This document shows, piece after piece, positions 1 to 8,391 of a DNA stretch of 64,000 bases. A program made the position numbers and the translations under genes. Source of the stretch: Candidatus Saccharimonadota bacterium. Its GTDB lineage: Bacteria; Patescibacteriota; Saccharimonadia; Saccharimonadales; Saccharimonadaceae. The notes beneath the pieces were generated by a model. That model ran no database searches, was not told the origin of the DNA, and saw only the letters and a list, made by a program, of their open reading frames with translations. Location: contig CAJPUN010000004.1 in assembly GCA_905373835.1 (NCBI GenBank), forward strand, positions 1 to 64,000, written 5' to 3'. Position 1 is the stretch's first letter. The number at the start of each line of letters is the position of its first letter.

Positions 1-10
1 GAGGATAGGC

Positions 11-57
11 AAAGAAAACAGCAGCCAACACGGAGAGAATATCTCGGTTGGCTGCTG
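11..57 (-). terminator. Terminator of the ATP synthase operon
   Basis: An 11-bp perfect stem (positions 19-29 pairing with 47-57) is followed on the minus strand by a T-rich run (TTTTCTTT). It lies 25 nt beyond the atpD stop, so the operon appears to end at atpD with no room for an epsilon subunit gene. Confidence 0.85.
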
Positions 58-81
58 CCGTATAAGAGTGTGCAGAGAGTG

Positions 82-1461
82 CTAGTCTTGCTTCTCGCTC
101 AGTGGCACTGGCGACATGTAGAACCAGTTCTCTGGCTTGTCGTCATACTTGCCACTCAGGATATCCTTGGCATCGCGGATGGTGTCAGCAAGCTTGAAGT
201 AGCTTCCGGGGTTGCCGGTAAATTGCTCAGCAACGTGGAATGGCTGAGCCAAGAAGCGCTGCAGGCGGCGTGCCCGGGCAACGATCTGCTTCTGGTCGTC
301 GCTGAGCTCTTCCATACCCAAGATGGCAATGATATCCTGCAGTTCCTTATATTGCTGCAAGACGCGCTGCACTTCGCGGGCTACTTGATAGTGCTCCTCG
401 CCAACTACCTCTGGATCGAGCGAGTTCGAGCTCGAGTCGAGCACGTCCACCGCTGGGTAGATACCAATCTCCGTTAGGGCGCGGTTCATCACGATGGTAG
501 CATCAAGGTGAGCAAAGGTAGTAGCAGGCGCTGGGTCAGTCAGGTCGTCGGCTGGCACATACACCGCCTGAACAGAGGTAATCGAGCCCTTCTTGGTACT
601 GGTAATACGCTCTTGCAACGCACCCATCTCCTGCTGCAGGTTCGGCTGGTAGCCCACCGCACTTGGCAAACGGCCGAGCAGGGCAGACACCTCAGCACCA
701 GCCTGTGTAAAGCGGAAGATATTGTCGACGAAGAGCAGCACATCCTTACCTTCATCACGGAAGGCTTCAGCCATTGCTAGGCCAGCGAGTGCCACCCGCA
801 AACGTGCCCCCGGTGGTTCGTTCATCTGGCCAAAGACAAGTGATGTCTTATCTAACACGCCAGCGTCCTTCATCTCGTGGTAGAGGTCGTTGCCCTCACG
901 GGTGCGCTCACCCACACCAGCAAAGACAGAGTTACCACTGTGGAACTTGGCGATGTTGTTGATCAGCTCCTGGATGAGCACGGTCTTACCCACGCCAGCA
1001 CCAGCAAAGAGCCCAGCCTTACCACCCTTGGTAAGTGGCGCAATGAGGTCGATCACCTTGATACCAGTCTCGAGGATCTCGGTCTTGTTAGACTGCTCGG
1101 TGAGGGCAGGGGGCTCAGCATGGATGGGCGCACGCTGCGCATCATCGGCTACTGGCTCGCCATCGATCGGTTCACCTACCACATTAAACATCCGCCCTTG
1201 CGTTGCTTCACCTACAGGTACGCGGATCGGCGCACCAGTTGCAATTACTGCCTGGCCACGCTTCAGGCCGTCGGTCGATTGCAGACTGATGGTTCGCACC
1301 GTCTGCTCGTCAAGATGCTGCGCCACCTCAAGTGTCAGCGTTTGGCCATCACGCTCGACGTGCAGGGCGTCGTAGATAGCTGGCAACTCCACCTCGCGGT
1401 CGAACTCGACATCCACCACCACACCCATGATCTGGATGATTTTTCCTTGGTTTTTACTCAT
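82..1461 (-). CDS. atpD: F1Fo ATP synthase subunit beta
   Basis: Catalytic beta subunit of the F1 head; it makes or hydrolyses ATP at the alpha-beta interface on the cytoplasmic face of the membrane. The 459-residue length is normal. The Walker A loop GAGVGKT is at residues 154-160, the segment ALLGRLPSAVGYQP is family-typical, and a DELSEED-region variant (MEELSDDQ) lies near residue 385. The start has a strong Shine-Dalgarno (AAGGAG, 7 nt upstream). That sequence lies inside the end of the upstream unknown gene, whose stop overlaps this start by 8 nt, so translation is probably coupled. It is the last gene before the terminator. Confidence 0.98.
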   Translation of the reverse strand: MSKNQGKIIQIMGVVVDVEFDREVELPAIYDALHVERDGQTLTLEVAQHLDEQTVRTISLQSTDGLKRGQAVIATGAPIRVPVGEATQGRMFNVVGEPIDGEPVADDAQRAPIHAEPPALTEQSNKTEILETGIKVIDLIAPLTKGGKAGLFAGAGVGKTVLIQELINNIAKFHSGNSVFAGVGERTREGNDLYHEMKDAGVLDKTSLVFGQMNEPPGARLRVALAGLAMAEAFRDEGKDVLLFVDNIFRFTQAGAEVSALLGRLPSAVGYQPNLQQEMGALQERITSTKKGSITSVQAVYVPADDLTDPAPATTFAHLDATIVMNRALTEIGIYPAVDVLDSSSNSLDPEVVGEEHYQVAREVQRVLQQYKELQDIIAILGMEELSDDQKQIVARARRLQRFLAQPFHVAEQFTGNPGSYFKLADTIRDAKDILSGKYDDKPENWFYMSPVPLSEKQD

Positions 1462-2023
1462 TCATTTCTCCTTCTTTTTGTCGATGATCGTAATATATTC
1501 TCTTGCCCGATACGGGATACATATCCCATCCTGTCATTCGGGGGTCTACTTTCGCCAATTCGCTCAGGTCTGCAAGCGGTTTTGTTAAGAATATACTTCC
1601 TCCTGTGACACGGTAGAGAGCAGCTCTTACTAACGCCTTCGAGCCATCACCTGGCTTCCAGGTTGGCGTATCGCTATAGTCACAAGGGAGATGAACCCCA
1701 GCTTCGTAGCACGAACCGTGTATAGCACTTCTACCAAATCCTGCCAACTGGTTGTGCCACTTCTCCGTTGCCTTAACCAGCTCAGCGTACGACAGATACT
1801 CTTCGGGTGTTTCTGGAGCATGTCCATATTGAGTCGTCCATATCTTCAGGATATCTTCTTCGCTTGGATCATATCCAGAAAAGTCATCTGGATCAGGGTT
1901 ACCGTCTTTATCGACACCAAGCATCTCAACGTGACTTGAGCGACCATCTTCTCCTTCAACGAAGACAGGAACAGCTCGAATATCTTCAGTATGTTCTTGA
2001 CTATATGATGGCAGTTCACTCAT
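1454..2023 (-). CDS. Uncharacterised acidic protein inserted in the atp operon
   Basis: A 189-residue soluble protein of no family I recognise, placed between the membrane-protein gene and atpD. The first ~60 residues are acidic (many Asp/Glu) and the middle has aromatic and Cys residues (GSCYEAGVHLPC). No signal peptide or membrane segment is visible. It overlaps the upstream gene by 1 nt and atpD by 8 nt, so it is made from the ATP synthase mRNA and probably coupled to it. The third bases are richer in A/T than those of atpA or atpD, which may mean later insertion. Function is unknown. Confidence 0.85.
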   Translation of the reverse strand: MSELPSYSQEHTEDIRAVPVFVEGEDGRSSHVEMLGVDKDGNPDPDDFSGYDPSEEDILKIWTTQYGHAPETPEEYLSYAELVKATEKWHNQLAGFGRSAIHGSCYEAGVHLPCDYSDTPTWKPGDGSKALVRAALYRVTGGSIFLTKPLADLSELAKVDPRMTGWDMYPVSGKRIYYDHRQKEGEMNE

Positions 2024-2547
2024 CAGATCTTCTCCTTTATTTTTGTTAAAGTTACTCTCCCATTATTACCAGCGATTACTCCTTTGCGCAACCTAGCATG
2101 ACACAGATAGTCGTATACCACCATACCACTATAGACAACAAGTATGGTGATTGGAGTGTATGGCAATAACATGCGAATAGCTGGCAGCTCAGCACATGCC
2201 ATAATAGGCTGAGCCGGCCAGGCTAAGCGAGCAACATCATTAGCCTGTGCCTCCACGCCATGCACAGCAAAGGATACAAGAAAGCCCGCCACATACGAGC
2301 CAAGGCCAGCAAGGATCACAACTAACAGGCCAGTCGTGACACTTACAAAACTCGCACTGTGCCGCTGGCCATACCGCCAATACCACAGTCCACCGAGAGC
2401 AAACGGCAACATCAGCGCAAGGCCAAGAAGTAGCCCCTCACCCTGGCCGGCAGACAGCATCTGAGCACCACCCACAAGAAGCAACACCGCACACACGAGC
2501 GCATACATGGCAAGTGCAGCCATTACAATACGCCCGTAGTGTTTCAT
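2023..2547 (-). CDS. Four-helix membrane protein inserted in the atp operon
   Basis: A 174-residue protein with about four hydrophobic segments (near residues 7-27, 38-56, 70-92 and 128-148) and a basic C-terminus. It resembles no family I can name. Its ATG overlaps the atpG stop (ATGA, 4 nt) and its own end overlaps the next unknown gene by 1 nt. The pair therefore forms a continuous translational relay between gamma and beta. Association with the Fo sector or assembly of the complex is an inference from position only. Confidence 0.85.
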   Translation of the reverse strand: MKHYGRIVMAALAMYALVCAVLLLVGGAQMLSAGQGEGLLLGLALMLPFALGGLWYWRYGQRHSASFVSVTTGLLVVILAGLGSYVAGFLVSFAVHGVEAQANDVARLAWPAQPIMACAELPAIRMLLPYTPITILVVYSGMVVYDYLCHARLRKGVIAGNNGRVTLTKIKEKI

Positions 2548-3431
2548 CCCATTGCCTCCACACCAGCGCTGATCTCGGTCAGCTCTTGCGTGATGGCACC
2601 TTGGCGCTGCTTGTTCATCTCGAGTGTTAGGTCATCAACGAGGCTAGTAGCGTTATCGGTAGCATTCTTCATGGCAAGCATGCGCTGGCTGTGTTCACTC
2701 GCCCGAGCATCAAGCAGGGCTTGGTAGAGCCGGGCACTCACCATGCGCGCAGCGATGGTGTCGAGTACTGCTTGTGGGCTTGGCTCAAAGAGTGCTTCAT
2801 CATCTGGGATTACCTCATCGTCATCCACCGCATCGAGCTGCTCGGCATCAAGGCCAGCGGGCAGGAGATGGATTGCGTCAGGGTGCTGCGTCATACTGCT
2901 ATAAAAGCGGGTGAATACGACGTCGACCGCATCGACCTGCTTGCTGACAAACATATCGTGCGCAGTGTCGAGAATTGCCCGGAAGGCTGGCCCAGTTGGG
3001 CGATCTGGCACATCCTCATACACCCCAACCACCTGCGTATCCTTAAGGCGAGCAACGAACTGCGCTGCCTTGCGCCCTACTGCAATGGTAGTGTTGTCAA
3101 TCCCGGCCGCATCGTCGTCGCGCAGGAGCTGGACGTAGCGCTTGAGGACGTTGCTGTTGTAGGCACCAGCCAGTCCTTTGTCGGCGGCAATGACAATGAT
3201 CAAGCGGCGTTTGACCGTGCGCTGGGCAAACAGGGGGTGATCGTCGGTCGCACCCTGGCGCGAGAGGTAGCGCAAGAGGCCACGTGCCGCCGTGGTGTAC
3301 GGCGCAGTAGTGCGGCTTGCATCTTGGGCGCGGCGCATCTTGCTCGCTGCCACCATTTGCATTGCCTTGGTGATCTGCTTGGTACTCTTAACCGAGCGAA
3401 TCCGTGCTTTGAGCTGTTGCGTATTGGGCAT
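2544..3431 (-). CDS. atpG: F1Fo ATP synthase subunit gamma
   Basis: Central-stalk rotor subunit that transmits rotation between the c-ring and the alpha3beta3 head. The 295 residues begin with the typical helix (MPNTQQLKARIRSVKSTKQITKAMQMVAASKMRRAQ). They end with the matching C-terminal helix (MLAMKNATDNATSLVDDLTLEMNKQRQGAITQELTEI). The two terminal helices form the coiled coil inside the head. It lies 15 nt after atpA and overlaps the next gene by 4 nt. Confidence 0.97.
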   Translation of the reverse strand: MPNTQQLKARIRSVKSTKQITKAMQMVAASKMRRAQDASRTTAPYTTAARGLLRYLSRQGATDDHPLFAQRTVKRRLIIVIAADKGLAGAYNSNVLKRYVQLLRDDDAAGIDNTTIAVGRKAAQFVARLKDTQVVGVYEDVPDRPTGPAFRAILDTAHDMFVSKQVDAVDVVFTRFYSSMTQHPDAIHLLPAGLDAEQLDAVDDDEVIPDDEALFEPSPQAVLDTIAARMVSARLYQALLDARASEHSQRMLAMKNATDNATSLVDDLTLEMNKQRQGAITQELTEISAGVEAMG

Positions 3432-3446
3432 AGCGACCTCCGTTGC

Positions 3447-4982
3447 TTACTCCGCAAATTCCTTGGCAATTTCGCCCGCGGTTGATTCTATCAAGTGGCT
3501 GAGCTTCTCATCGGCACCAAACTTCTGGTCACCCTTGTTGAGGGTGCGCATTTGTTCTTTAGCCTCGGCCCAGAGACGGCTCAGCAGAGCATCTTGAGCA
3601 GCTTTAATCTTCGTAGCTGGTACGGTGTCGAAGCAACCTTGGCTCACTGCCACGATGCTCACCACCTGCTCCCAGACACTCATTGGCTGGTATTGTGGCT
3701 GTTTGAGAAGCTCTGTCAGGCGCTGACCGCGGCCAATCTGTGCCTTGGTCTCAGCATCAAGGTCACTTCCAAACTGAGCAAAGCTTGCCAACTCGCGGAA
3801 CTGACTCAACCCAAGCTTGAGATTACCGCTAACACTCTTGAGCGCCTTGGTCTGCGCAGCACCACCAACACGCGACACCGAGAGACCAGCACTAATGGCT
3901 GGGCGAATACCTTGGTAGAAGAGATCTGTCTCCATAAAGATCTGCCCGTCGGTGATAGAAATCACGTTGGTGGGGATGTAAGCGGAGATATCACCCGCCT
4001 GGGTCTCGATGATCGGCAGAGCAGTGAGCGAACCTGCCCCAAGCTCATCACTCAGCTTGGCACTGCGCTCCAGCAGGCGGCTGTGCAAATAGAACACATC
4101 ACCGGGGAAGGCCTCGCGCCCTGGTGGACGGCGCAGCAGCAGGCTCATCTGGCGGTAAGCGACGGCGTGCTTAGTCAAGTCGTCGTAGATCATCAAAGCA
4201 TGGCCACCATTGTCGCGGAAGTACTCACCCATGGCGGTACCGGCGTATGGCGCGAGATAGAGCAGGGAAGCTGGGTCGCTTGGGCTGGTTGCTACCACGA
4301 TAGTCTGGTCCATCACACCTTCTTCTTTGAGGCGCTCGACCAAGCGAGCAATCTTGCTCAGCTTCTGCCCAACGGCAACGTAGACATTGACCACGCCAGT
4401 CTTTTGACGGGCTTGGTTGATCATCGTGTCGAGTGCGATTGCCGTCTTACCAGTTTGACGATCACCAATAATGAGCTCGCGCTGACCACGGCCAATCGGG
4501 AACATCGCATCGATGCTCATAATACCGGTCATCAGTGGCTCGTGCACGCTCTTGCGGCCCATCACACCAATCGCCTCACGCTCGACGAGGCCGCGCTGCG
4601 TGGTAGTAATAGCTGGGCCACCATCAAGTGGCTCACCGAGCGGGTTCACCACGCGGCCAAGCAACTCCTCACCAACCGGCACACTCAGGACCTCGCCCTT
4701 GAGCTTAACGCGGTCGCCAGCAGCCACACCTTGGTCGCTGCCAAGCAGCACAGCACCAATTTCATCTTCCATCAGGTTGAGAGCAAATGCCTCAACGACA
4801 CCTGTTTTGGTCTCGATCTCGAGCACCTCGCTATAGCCAGCGTGGCGCAAGCCATGTACCCAGGCCACACCATCACCCACTCGGGTCACGATACCGACCT
4901 GCTCTAGTCCTTCAGAGGCTTCCAGGCCTGCGATCGCTTGCCGCAAGCTCTCGGACAACTCTGTAACCGTTGTTTCAGCCAT
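3447..4982 (-). CDS. atpA: F1Fo ATP synthase subunit alpha
   Basis: Non-catalytic nucleotide-binding subunit of F1. The 511-residue length is normal. Walker A is GDRQTGKT (residues 173-180), and the arginine-finger region reads VSRVGGAAQTKAL. The N-terminal beta-barrel and C-terminal helical domain are intact. It lies 12 nt downstream of atpH and 15 nt before atpG in the operon. Confidence 0.98.
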   Translation of the reverse strand: MAETTVTELSESLRQAIAGLEASEGLEQVGIVTRVGDGVAWVHGLRHAGYSEVLEIETKTGVVEAFALNLMEDEIGAVLLGSDQGVAAGDRVKLKGEVLSVPVGEELLGRVVNPLGEPLDGGPAITTTQRGLVEREAIGVMGRKSVHEPLMTGIMSIDAMFPIGRGQRELIIGDRQTGKTAIALDTMINQARQKTGVVNVYVAVGQKLSKIARLVERLKEEGVMDQTIVVATSPSDPASLLYLAPYAGTAMGEYFRDNGGHALMIYDDLTKHAVAYRQMSLLLRRPPGREAFPGDVFYLHSRLLERSAKLSDELGAGSLTALPIIETQAGDISAYIPTNVISITDGQIFMETDLFYQGIRPAISAGLSVSRVGGAAQTKALKSVSGNLKLGLSQFRELASFAQFGSDLDAETKAQIGRGQRLTELLKQPQYQPMSVWEQVVSIVAVSQGCFDTVPATKIKAAQDALLSRLWAEAKEQMRTLNKGDQKFGADEKLSHLIESTAGEIAKEFAE

Positions 4983-4994
4983 GTATAATTCCTC

Positions 4995-5405
4995 TTATTT
5001 CGTGCCCGCAAGGGCGGTTAATTTGTGTTGGATAGTGCCATCATAATGCTGGCCTGGCAGAGCAATCTTCACGCCACCGATTACCGACGGATCGACAACC
5101 TGGCGGAGCTGCACTGACGTAACCGGCGCAGCACCACTCTGCTCAGCAAGTGCCGTGACCTCTGTCTTGAGCTGCTTCTGCAAGGCAGCCGACAGTGCAT
5201 GTGCCGTCGTGACCTCAGCGACAACGATACCGCGCTCAGCTAGCGCTTCCTCAATCGTTGCCGCCACCACATCGACATCGCGCGTTGCACGGGTGTCAAT
5301 AAGATAGGCGGCAACTTGACGCAGTAAGGCAGGCACCTCAGTACCAGCAGCAATTTGCTCAGCGACATACGCAGCGAGGCGGCGGCGCGAAAAACCGGCC
5401 GCCAT
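4995..5405 (-). CDS. atpH: F1Fo ATP synthase subunit delta (short)
   Basis: Peripheral-stalk subunit linking the b subunits to the top of F1. At 136 residues it is about 40 shorter than the usual ~175-180. The conserved C-terminal part (DPSVIGGVKIALPGQHYDGTI) is recognisable, while the N-terminal six-helix bundle that contacts alpha seems reduced. The start overlaps the atpF stop by 1 nt. Shortened subunits would suit a reduced genome, but function is probably kept. Confidence 0.92.
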   Translation of the reverse strand: MAAGFSRRRLAAYVAEQIAAGTEVPALLRQVAAYLIDTRATRDVDVVAATIEEALAERGIVVAEVTTAHALSAALQKQLKTEVTALAEQSGAAPVTSVQLRQVVDPSVIGGVKIALPGQHYDGTIQHKLTALAGTK

Positions 5406-5953
5406 CAGCGCTGCTCCTTATCAAGCTTGGTCAGATGCTTCTCGATCAGCTGGCGGTCTTTCGACGCGTTGACAGTCTCAGCGGTCACTGCACGCGTTGC
5501 CTCGACGACCATGTCGACCATCTCACGGCGCAGCGCCCGCTTGGCCTCGGCCAACTCTGTCTGCGTCTGGGTGCGAGCCGACGCTAAAATGCGCTCGGCC
5601 TGCGTGTGGGCATCGTCTTTGGCGTCGTTCACCATGCTAGCTGCCTCAGTTTTGGCAGCGGTCACAATTTCTTGCGACTCATGACGGGCTTTCTTAAGCA
5701 TTGCAGCAGTGCGCTCCTCGGTCTCGTCAGCCGCCTTTTGGGCTTTTTCAGCTGCTTTGAGGCCATCGCGAATCTTCGCATCGCGCTGGTCGAGCATGTC
5801 GAGTAGCGGTGGATAGACCCACTTCTTCAAGACCAAGAGCAGCACCACAAATGCCACCATTTGCAGGACAAACAGCTGCCAATCAAGACCAAGCGACGAG
5901 AATAAATCGCCACCACCCGCCTCTGTCGATGCAAAATAGTGCAGGGTATTCAC
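5405..5953 (-). CDS. atpF: F1Fo ATP synthase subunit b
   Basis: Peripheral-stalk subunit: one N-terminal membrane helix (about residues 25-46), then a long charged helix rich in Ala, Lys and Glu that forms the coiled-coil stator. The 182-residue length is usual. It sits between atpE (14 nt gap) and atpH (1 nt overlap). Confidence 0.95.
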   Translation of the reverse strand: MNTLHYFASTEAGGGDLFSSLGLDWQLFVLQMVAFVVLLLVLKKWVYPPLLDMLDQRDAKIRDGLKAAEKAQKAADETEERTAAMLKKARHESQEIVTAAKTEAASMVNDAKDDAHTQAERILASARTQTQTELAEAKRALRREMVDMVVEATRAVTAETVNASKDRQLIEKHLTKLDKEQR

Positions 5954-5966
5954 GAGTGCGAACTCC

Positions 5967-6179
5967 TTACATCACCTTGCCGACGATCGCGGCCACAAAA
6001 CCAATGATAGCCAAAGCATCGATAAACGAAATACCAAGGATCATCATGGTGCGTAGGTCGTTAATCTTTTCTGGGTTGCGGCCAGCTGCCTTCATAGCGC
6101 TGGCACCGATCCAGCCACACCCAATCGCGGCAAACGCCCCTGGGATAGCATACGTCAGGGTAAATGCGATGTCTTTCAT
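5967..6179 (-). CDS. atpE: F1Fo ATP synthase subunit c
   Basis: Rotor-ring proteolipid of 70 residues with two membrane helices joined by a polar loop (R34-N35-P36). The ion-binding carboxylate in helix 2 is Asp54 (SFIDALAI). The Ser/Thr that follows the carboxylate in sodium-binding rings is replaced by Ala, and helix 1 has no obvious Gln ligand. This suggests proton coupling, as an inference from known c-ring motifs. A Shine-Dalgarno (AGGAG) precedes the start. Confidence 0.96.
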   Translation of the reverse strand: MKDIAFTLTYAIPGAFAAIGCGWIGASAMKAAGRNPEKINDLRTMMILGISFIDALAIIGFVAAIVGKVM

Positions 6180-6211
6180 AATTATTTCTCCTTATTTAGT
6201 TGTTACCAATG

Positions 6212-7042
6212 TTATTTTGCTCCTTCGGTCACGAGGTTCGCGTCTGAAGAAGTCGAGGTGCTTGAGTGCGTATCTTTTTCCTCATCACCGCCGTGATGCG
6301 TGAGCCCGAGTGAAATAAACACGGTTGAAAGCATAAAGAAGATATAGGCCTGAATGCCACCAATGAATAACTCAAAGATATAGAACGGTTGCAATACCGC
6401 TGGCATTGCCACCTGAGTGAGGTAAGCGATCATCGCGATCAAAATCTCACCCGCCAGCACATTACCAAACAGACGGAAGGATAGGCTCAGTAAGCGCGAG
6501 AACTCTGCCACAATCTCGAGAATCCCGACAAAGGACATGATCGGATCGCGCAAGGGATTCACAAAATACCGCTTGAGGTTACCGACAAAGCCGAGCTCGC
6601 GTGCTGCATACACCTGCGCCATAACGATCGTAACGGCCGCGAGGGCAAAGGTCATGTTAAGATCAGCATTTTGGCCCCGGAACAGTGGTGTATGACCAAC
6701 CATCACCGGCCCAACAACTGGTAATAACCCGAGCCAATATTGCGCTGCAATAAAGAAGAACATCGTAATGACGAGAGGGGCAACGCGCCGCGTCCATTTC
6801 TTGCTGGGGATGACCTGCCCAACGGTATTGTACAGCCCCTCAAAGCACCAGACAGTCAAGCGAGTTGCAAAATTCGCCTTCTTCTTACCCAGCACCGCTG
6901 CCCGCGTGCGAAACATCAGCCAAGCCAAGACAATGAGGCCCAGCAGACCAACGAGATTGGCATTAGTAATTGGCCAGCCAGCGATCGAAAACACCTCATC
7001 TGCCTTGACTGAGATGTGTGGCACTGCCGCAAAAAACATCAT
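6212..7042 (-). CDS. atpB: F1Fo ATP synthase subunit a
   Basis: Membrane stator that forms the ion half-channels beside the c-ring. The 276 residues carry about five to six membrane helices. The essential arginine is in the signature SFRLFGNVLAGEI. The C-terminus has a hydrophilic Ser/Thr/Glu tail of about 25 residues after the last helix. The ATG overlaps the stop of the atpZ-like gene by 4 nt. Confidence 0.97.
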   Translation of the reverse strand: MMFFAAVPHISVKADEVFSIAGWPITNANLVGLLGLIVLAWLMFRTRAAVLGKKKANFATRLTVWCFEGLYNTVGQVIPSKKWTRRVAPLVITMFFFIAAQYWLGLLPVVGPVMVGHTPLFRGQNADLNMTFALAAVTIVMAQVYAARELGFVGNLKRYFVNPLRDPIMSFVGILEIVAEFSRLLSLSFRLFGNVLAGEILIAMIAYLTQVAMPAVLQPFYIFELFIGGIQAYIFFMLSTVFISLGLTHHGGDEEKDTHSSTSTSSDANLVTEGAK

Positions 7043-7284
7043 GTGCGATGACCTCCCTTAATTTGGTGCGTAATGAGCCCAGCTGCAAAGACAATGCCGA
7101 CCACGAGACCAGCAAACATTAGCCACGGCTTGGTTGCAAACTGCCGGTCTGCCCAGACTCCGAGCAAAAACAACCCAACAGTTGGCACCGCCATTCGCCA
7201 GGTCGTCCCTAGTGCAGCACGCCACAGCACACTAACCACTTGGCTACCGTGCGAGCGGGCATTCTCACGAGACTCCGTACTCAT
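7039..7284 (-). CDS. AtpZ/AtpI-like small membrane protein, first gene of the atp operon
   Basis: An 81-residue protein with two membrane helices and the family pattern G-x-x-L-G-x-W-x-D...KPW...G-x-V-x-G of the AtpZ/AtpI group (F1Fo gene-1 products implicated in c-ring assembly or Mg2+ supply). It opens the operon. A -10 box TACAAT (7293-7298, minus) ends only 8 nt before the ATG, with TTTACG 17 bp further upstream. The operon mRNA is therefore probably leaderless at this gene. Confidence 0.88.
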   Translation of the reverse strand: MSTESRENARSHGSQVVSVLWRAALGTTWRMAVPTVGLFLLGVWADRQFATKPWLMFAGLVVGIVFAAGLITHQIKGGHRT

Positions 7285-7426
7285 ATGGCCTTATTGTACC
7301 AGGAGGCCCCGCAGACGTAAAGAGGGAAGCGGCAGTTGGATATTGCATTAACTTTTATAACCATTCCTTAAGAGGATACATGTGAGACAACTGGCGTCGC
7401 ATTGCAAAGCCGCGTATACTAGAGCT

Positions 7427-7633
7427 ATGCCACGCCGCAATAAAACGCCTAAGCATCAGCCCTACCGCCCACCGCGCAGCGAAGCAGTTAAGAAGCGCTA
7501 CCCGAGCCGTGCCGCCGCCTTGCGCGCCATCGCCGAGCTCCGCAAATACCAGCTAGATGTGCAGTTACGCGCGTATCAATCACCGCACGATGGTGGCTGG
7601 TATCTGACAAGCCAACACACCACAGAGGATTAG
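7427..7633 (+). CDS. Small basic protein, unknown function
   Basis: A 68-residue basic protein (MPRRNKTPKHQPYRPPRSEA...) ending with YQSPHDGGWYLTSQH. A possible upstream start exists. The ATG at 7427 is chosen because a -10 box TATACT (7415-7420) lies exactly 6 nt before it, the window-wide leaderless arrangement. The pattern of Arg/Lys residues followed by an aromatic-rich end resembles small nucleic-acid-associated proteins, but no family is recognised. Confidence 0.75.
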   Translation: MPRRNKTPKHQPYRPPRSEAVKKRYPSRAAALRAIAELRKYQLDVQLRAYQSPHDGGWYLTSQHTTED

Positions 7634-7749
7634 CCTCCTCACACTCATAGAGCTAATACTGAGAAAGAAGCTGTGCGCCGTACACCCAGTACGCTTGCCA
7701 ACTCCATCACCGTCCATGCTATACTAGCAAGAGCGAAAGGGGAATATAT

Positions 7750-8019
7750 ATGAATACAACACCATCGGTTATAGTGTATAGCGCAGAGTGGTGCGCCTAT
7801 TGCAAGACAGAAAAGCAATATCTCGACAAGCTTGGCGTGCACTACACTATCAAAGACATCGAGAAAACGCCTGGTGCTCAGGATGAGCTCGCTGCCAAAA
7901 CTGGCGGCAAAGCCCAGGGTATCCCAGTCACAGATATTGCTGGCGAGATCGTCTATGGCTTTGACCGGGCTCGAATTGATGAGCTCCTTACAGCAAAGGG
8001 ATTGCTGCCAGAAGCATAG
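7750..8019 (+). CDS. Glutaredoxin-like thiol-disulfide protein
   Basis: An 89-residue single thioredoxin-fold domain. The redox motif CAYC is at residues 16-19 after an early strand (VIVYSAEW). A cis-Pro region (GIPVTDI) and a GF motif (YGFDRARI) follow, matching the glutaredoxin/NrdH group. It probably reduces disulfides or ribonucleotide reductase. The extended -10 TATACT (7720-7725) and a Shine-Dalgarno AAAGGGG 7 nt before the ATG are visible. A terminator follows. Confidence 0.92.
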   Translation: MNTTPSVIVYSAEWCAYCKTEKQYLDKLGVHYTIKDIEKTPGAQDELAAKTGGKAQGIPVTDIAGEIVYGFDRARIDELLTAKGLLPEA

Positions 8020-8040
8020 CTCGGCTATGTATCACAGTCA

Positions 8041-8070
8041 ACTCACTGCTCGGGAAGGGCAGTGAGTTTT
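8041..8070 (+). terminator. Terminator after the glutaredoxin gene
   Basis: Stem ACTCACTGC (8041-8049) pairs with GCAGTGAGT (8059-8067), loop of 9 nt, followed by TTTT. Confidence 0.85.
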
Positions 8071-8279
8071 ACTATTGGCTGCTCACATACGAGAGAAATG
8101 GAGGGGTATAGGTAGTATACATATATTGTTCATGCTTTTTTTGTTTGACTCAATAAGGGGTTCCTGGGCAGTCATACTTGTTACTAATTTATTGTCTCTA
8201 ACAGGCGTTACTACATTTTATTCTTACTTGTAGATACTCATCATATAATCCTGATACTTAAAAGATATTGACTAGATAT

Positions 8280-8323
8280 AAGATCTCTCATCCACATTGC
8301 TAAGATCTCTCATCCACATTGCT
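8280..8323. repeat. Perfect tandem duplication, 22-bp unit
   Basis: Two identical adjacent 22-bp units (8280-8301 and 8302-8323), each beginning AAGATCTCTCATCC. They sit in an AT-rich gap (8071-8391) that otherwise shows no gene. Confidence 0.9.
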
Positions 8324-8391
8324 ATTTTGTACATATAAGCTTCTCGTACTAGCAATCGGTAGAGGTTGTACCTCTCGCAGCCATGCTCTGC

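Noticed and set aside
508..1608. Long frames antisense to atpD, and similar ones antisense to atpA, sortase, kinase and topA genes
   Set aside because: They are opposite-strand shadows of well-supported G+C-rich genes and lack start signals.
8280..8323. Possible CRISPR or attachment-site repeat
   Set aside because: Only two directly adjacent identical 22-bp units without spacers or nearby cas or integrase genes; a simple tandem duplication.
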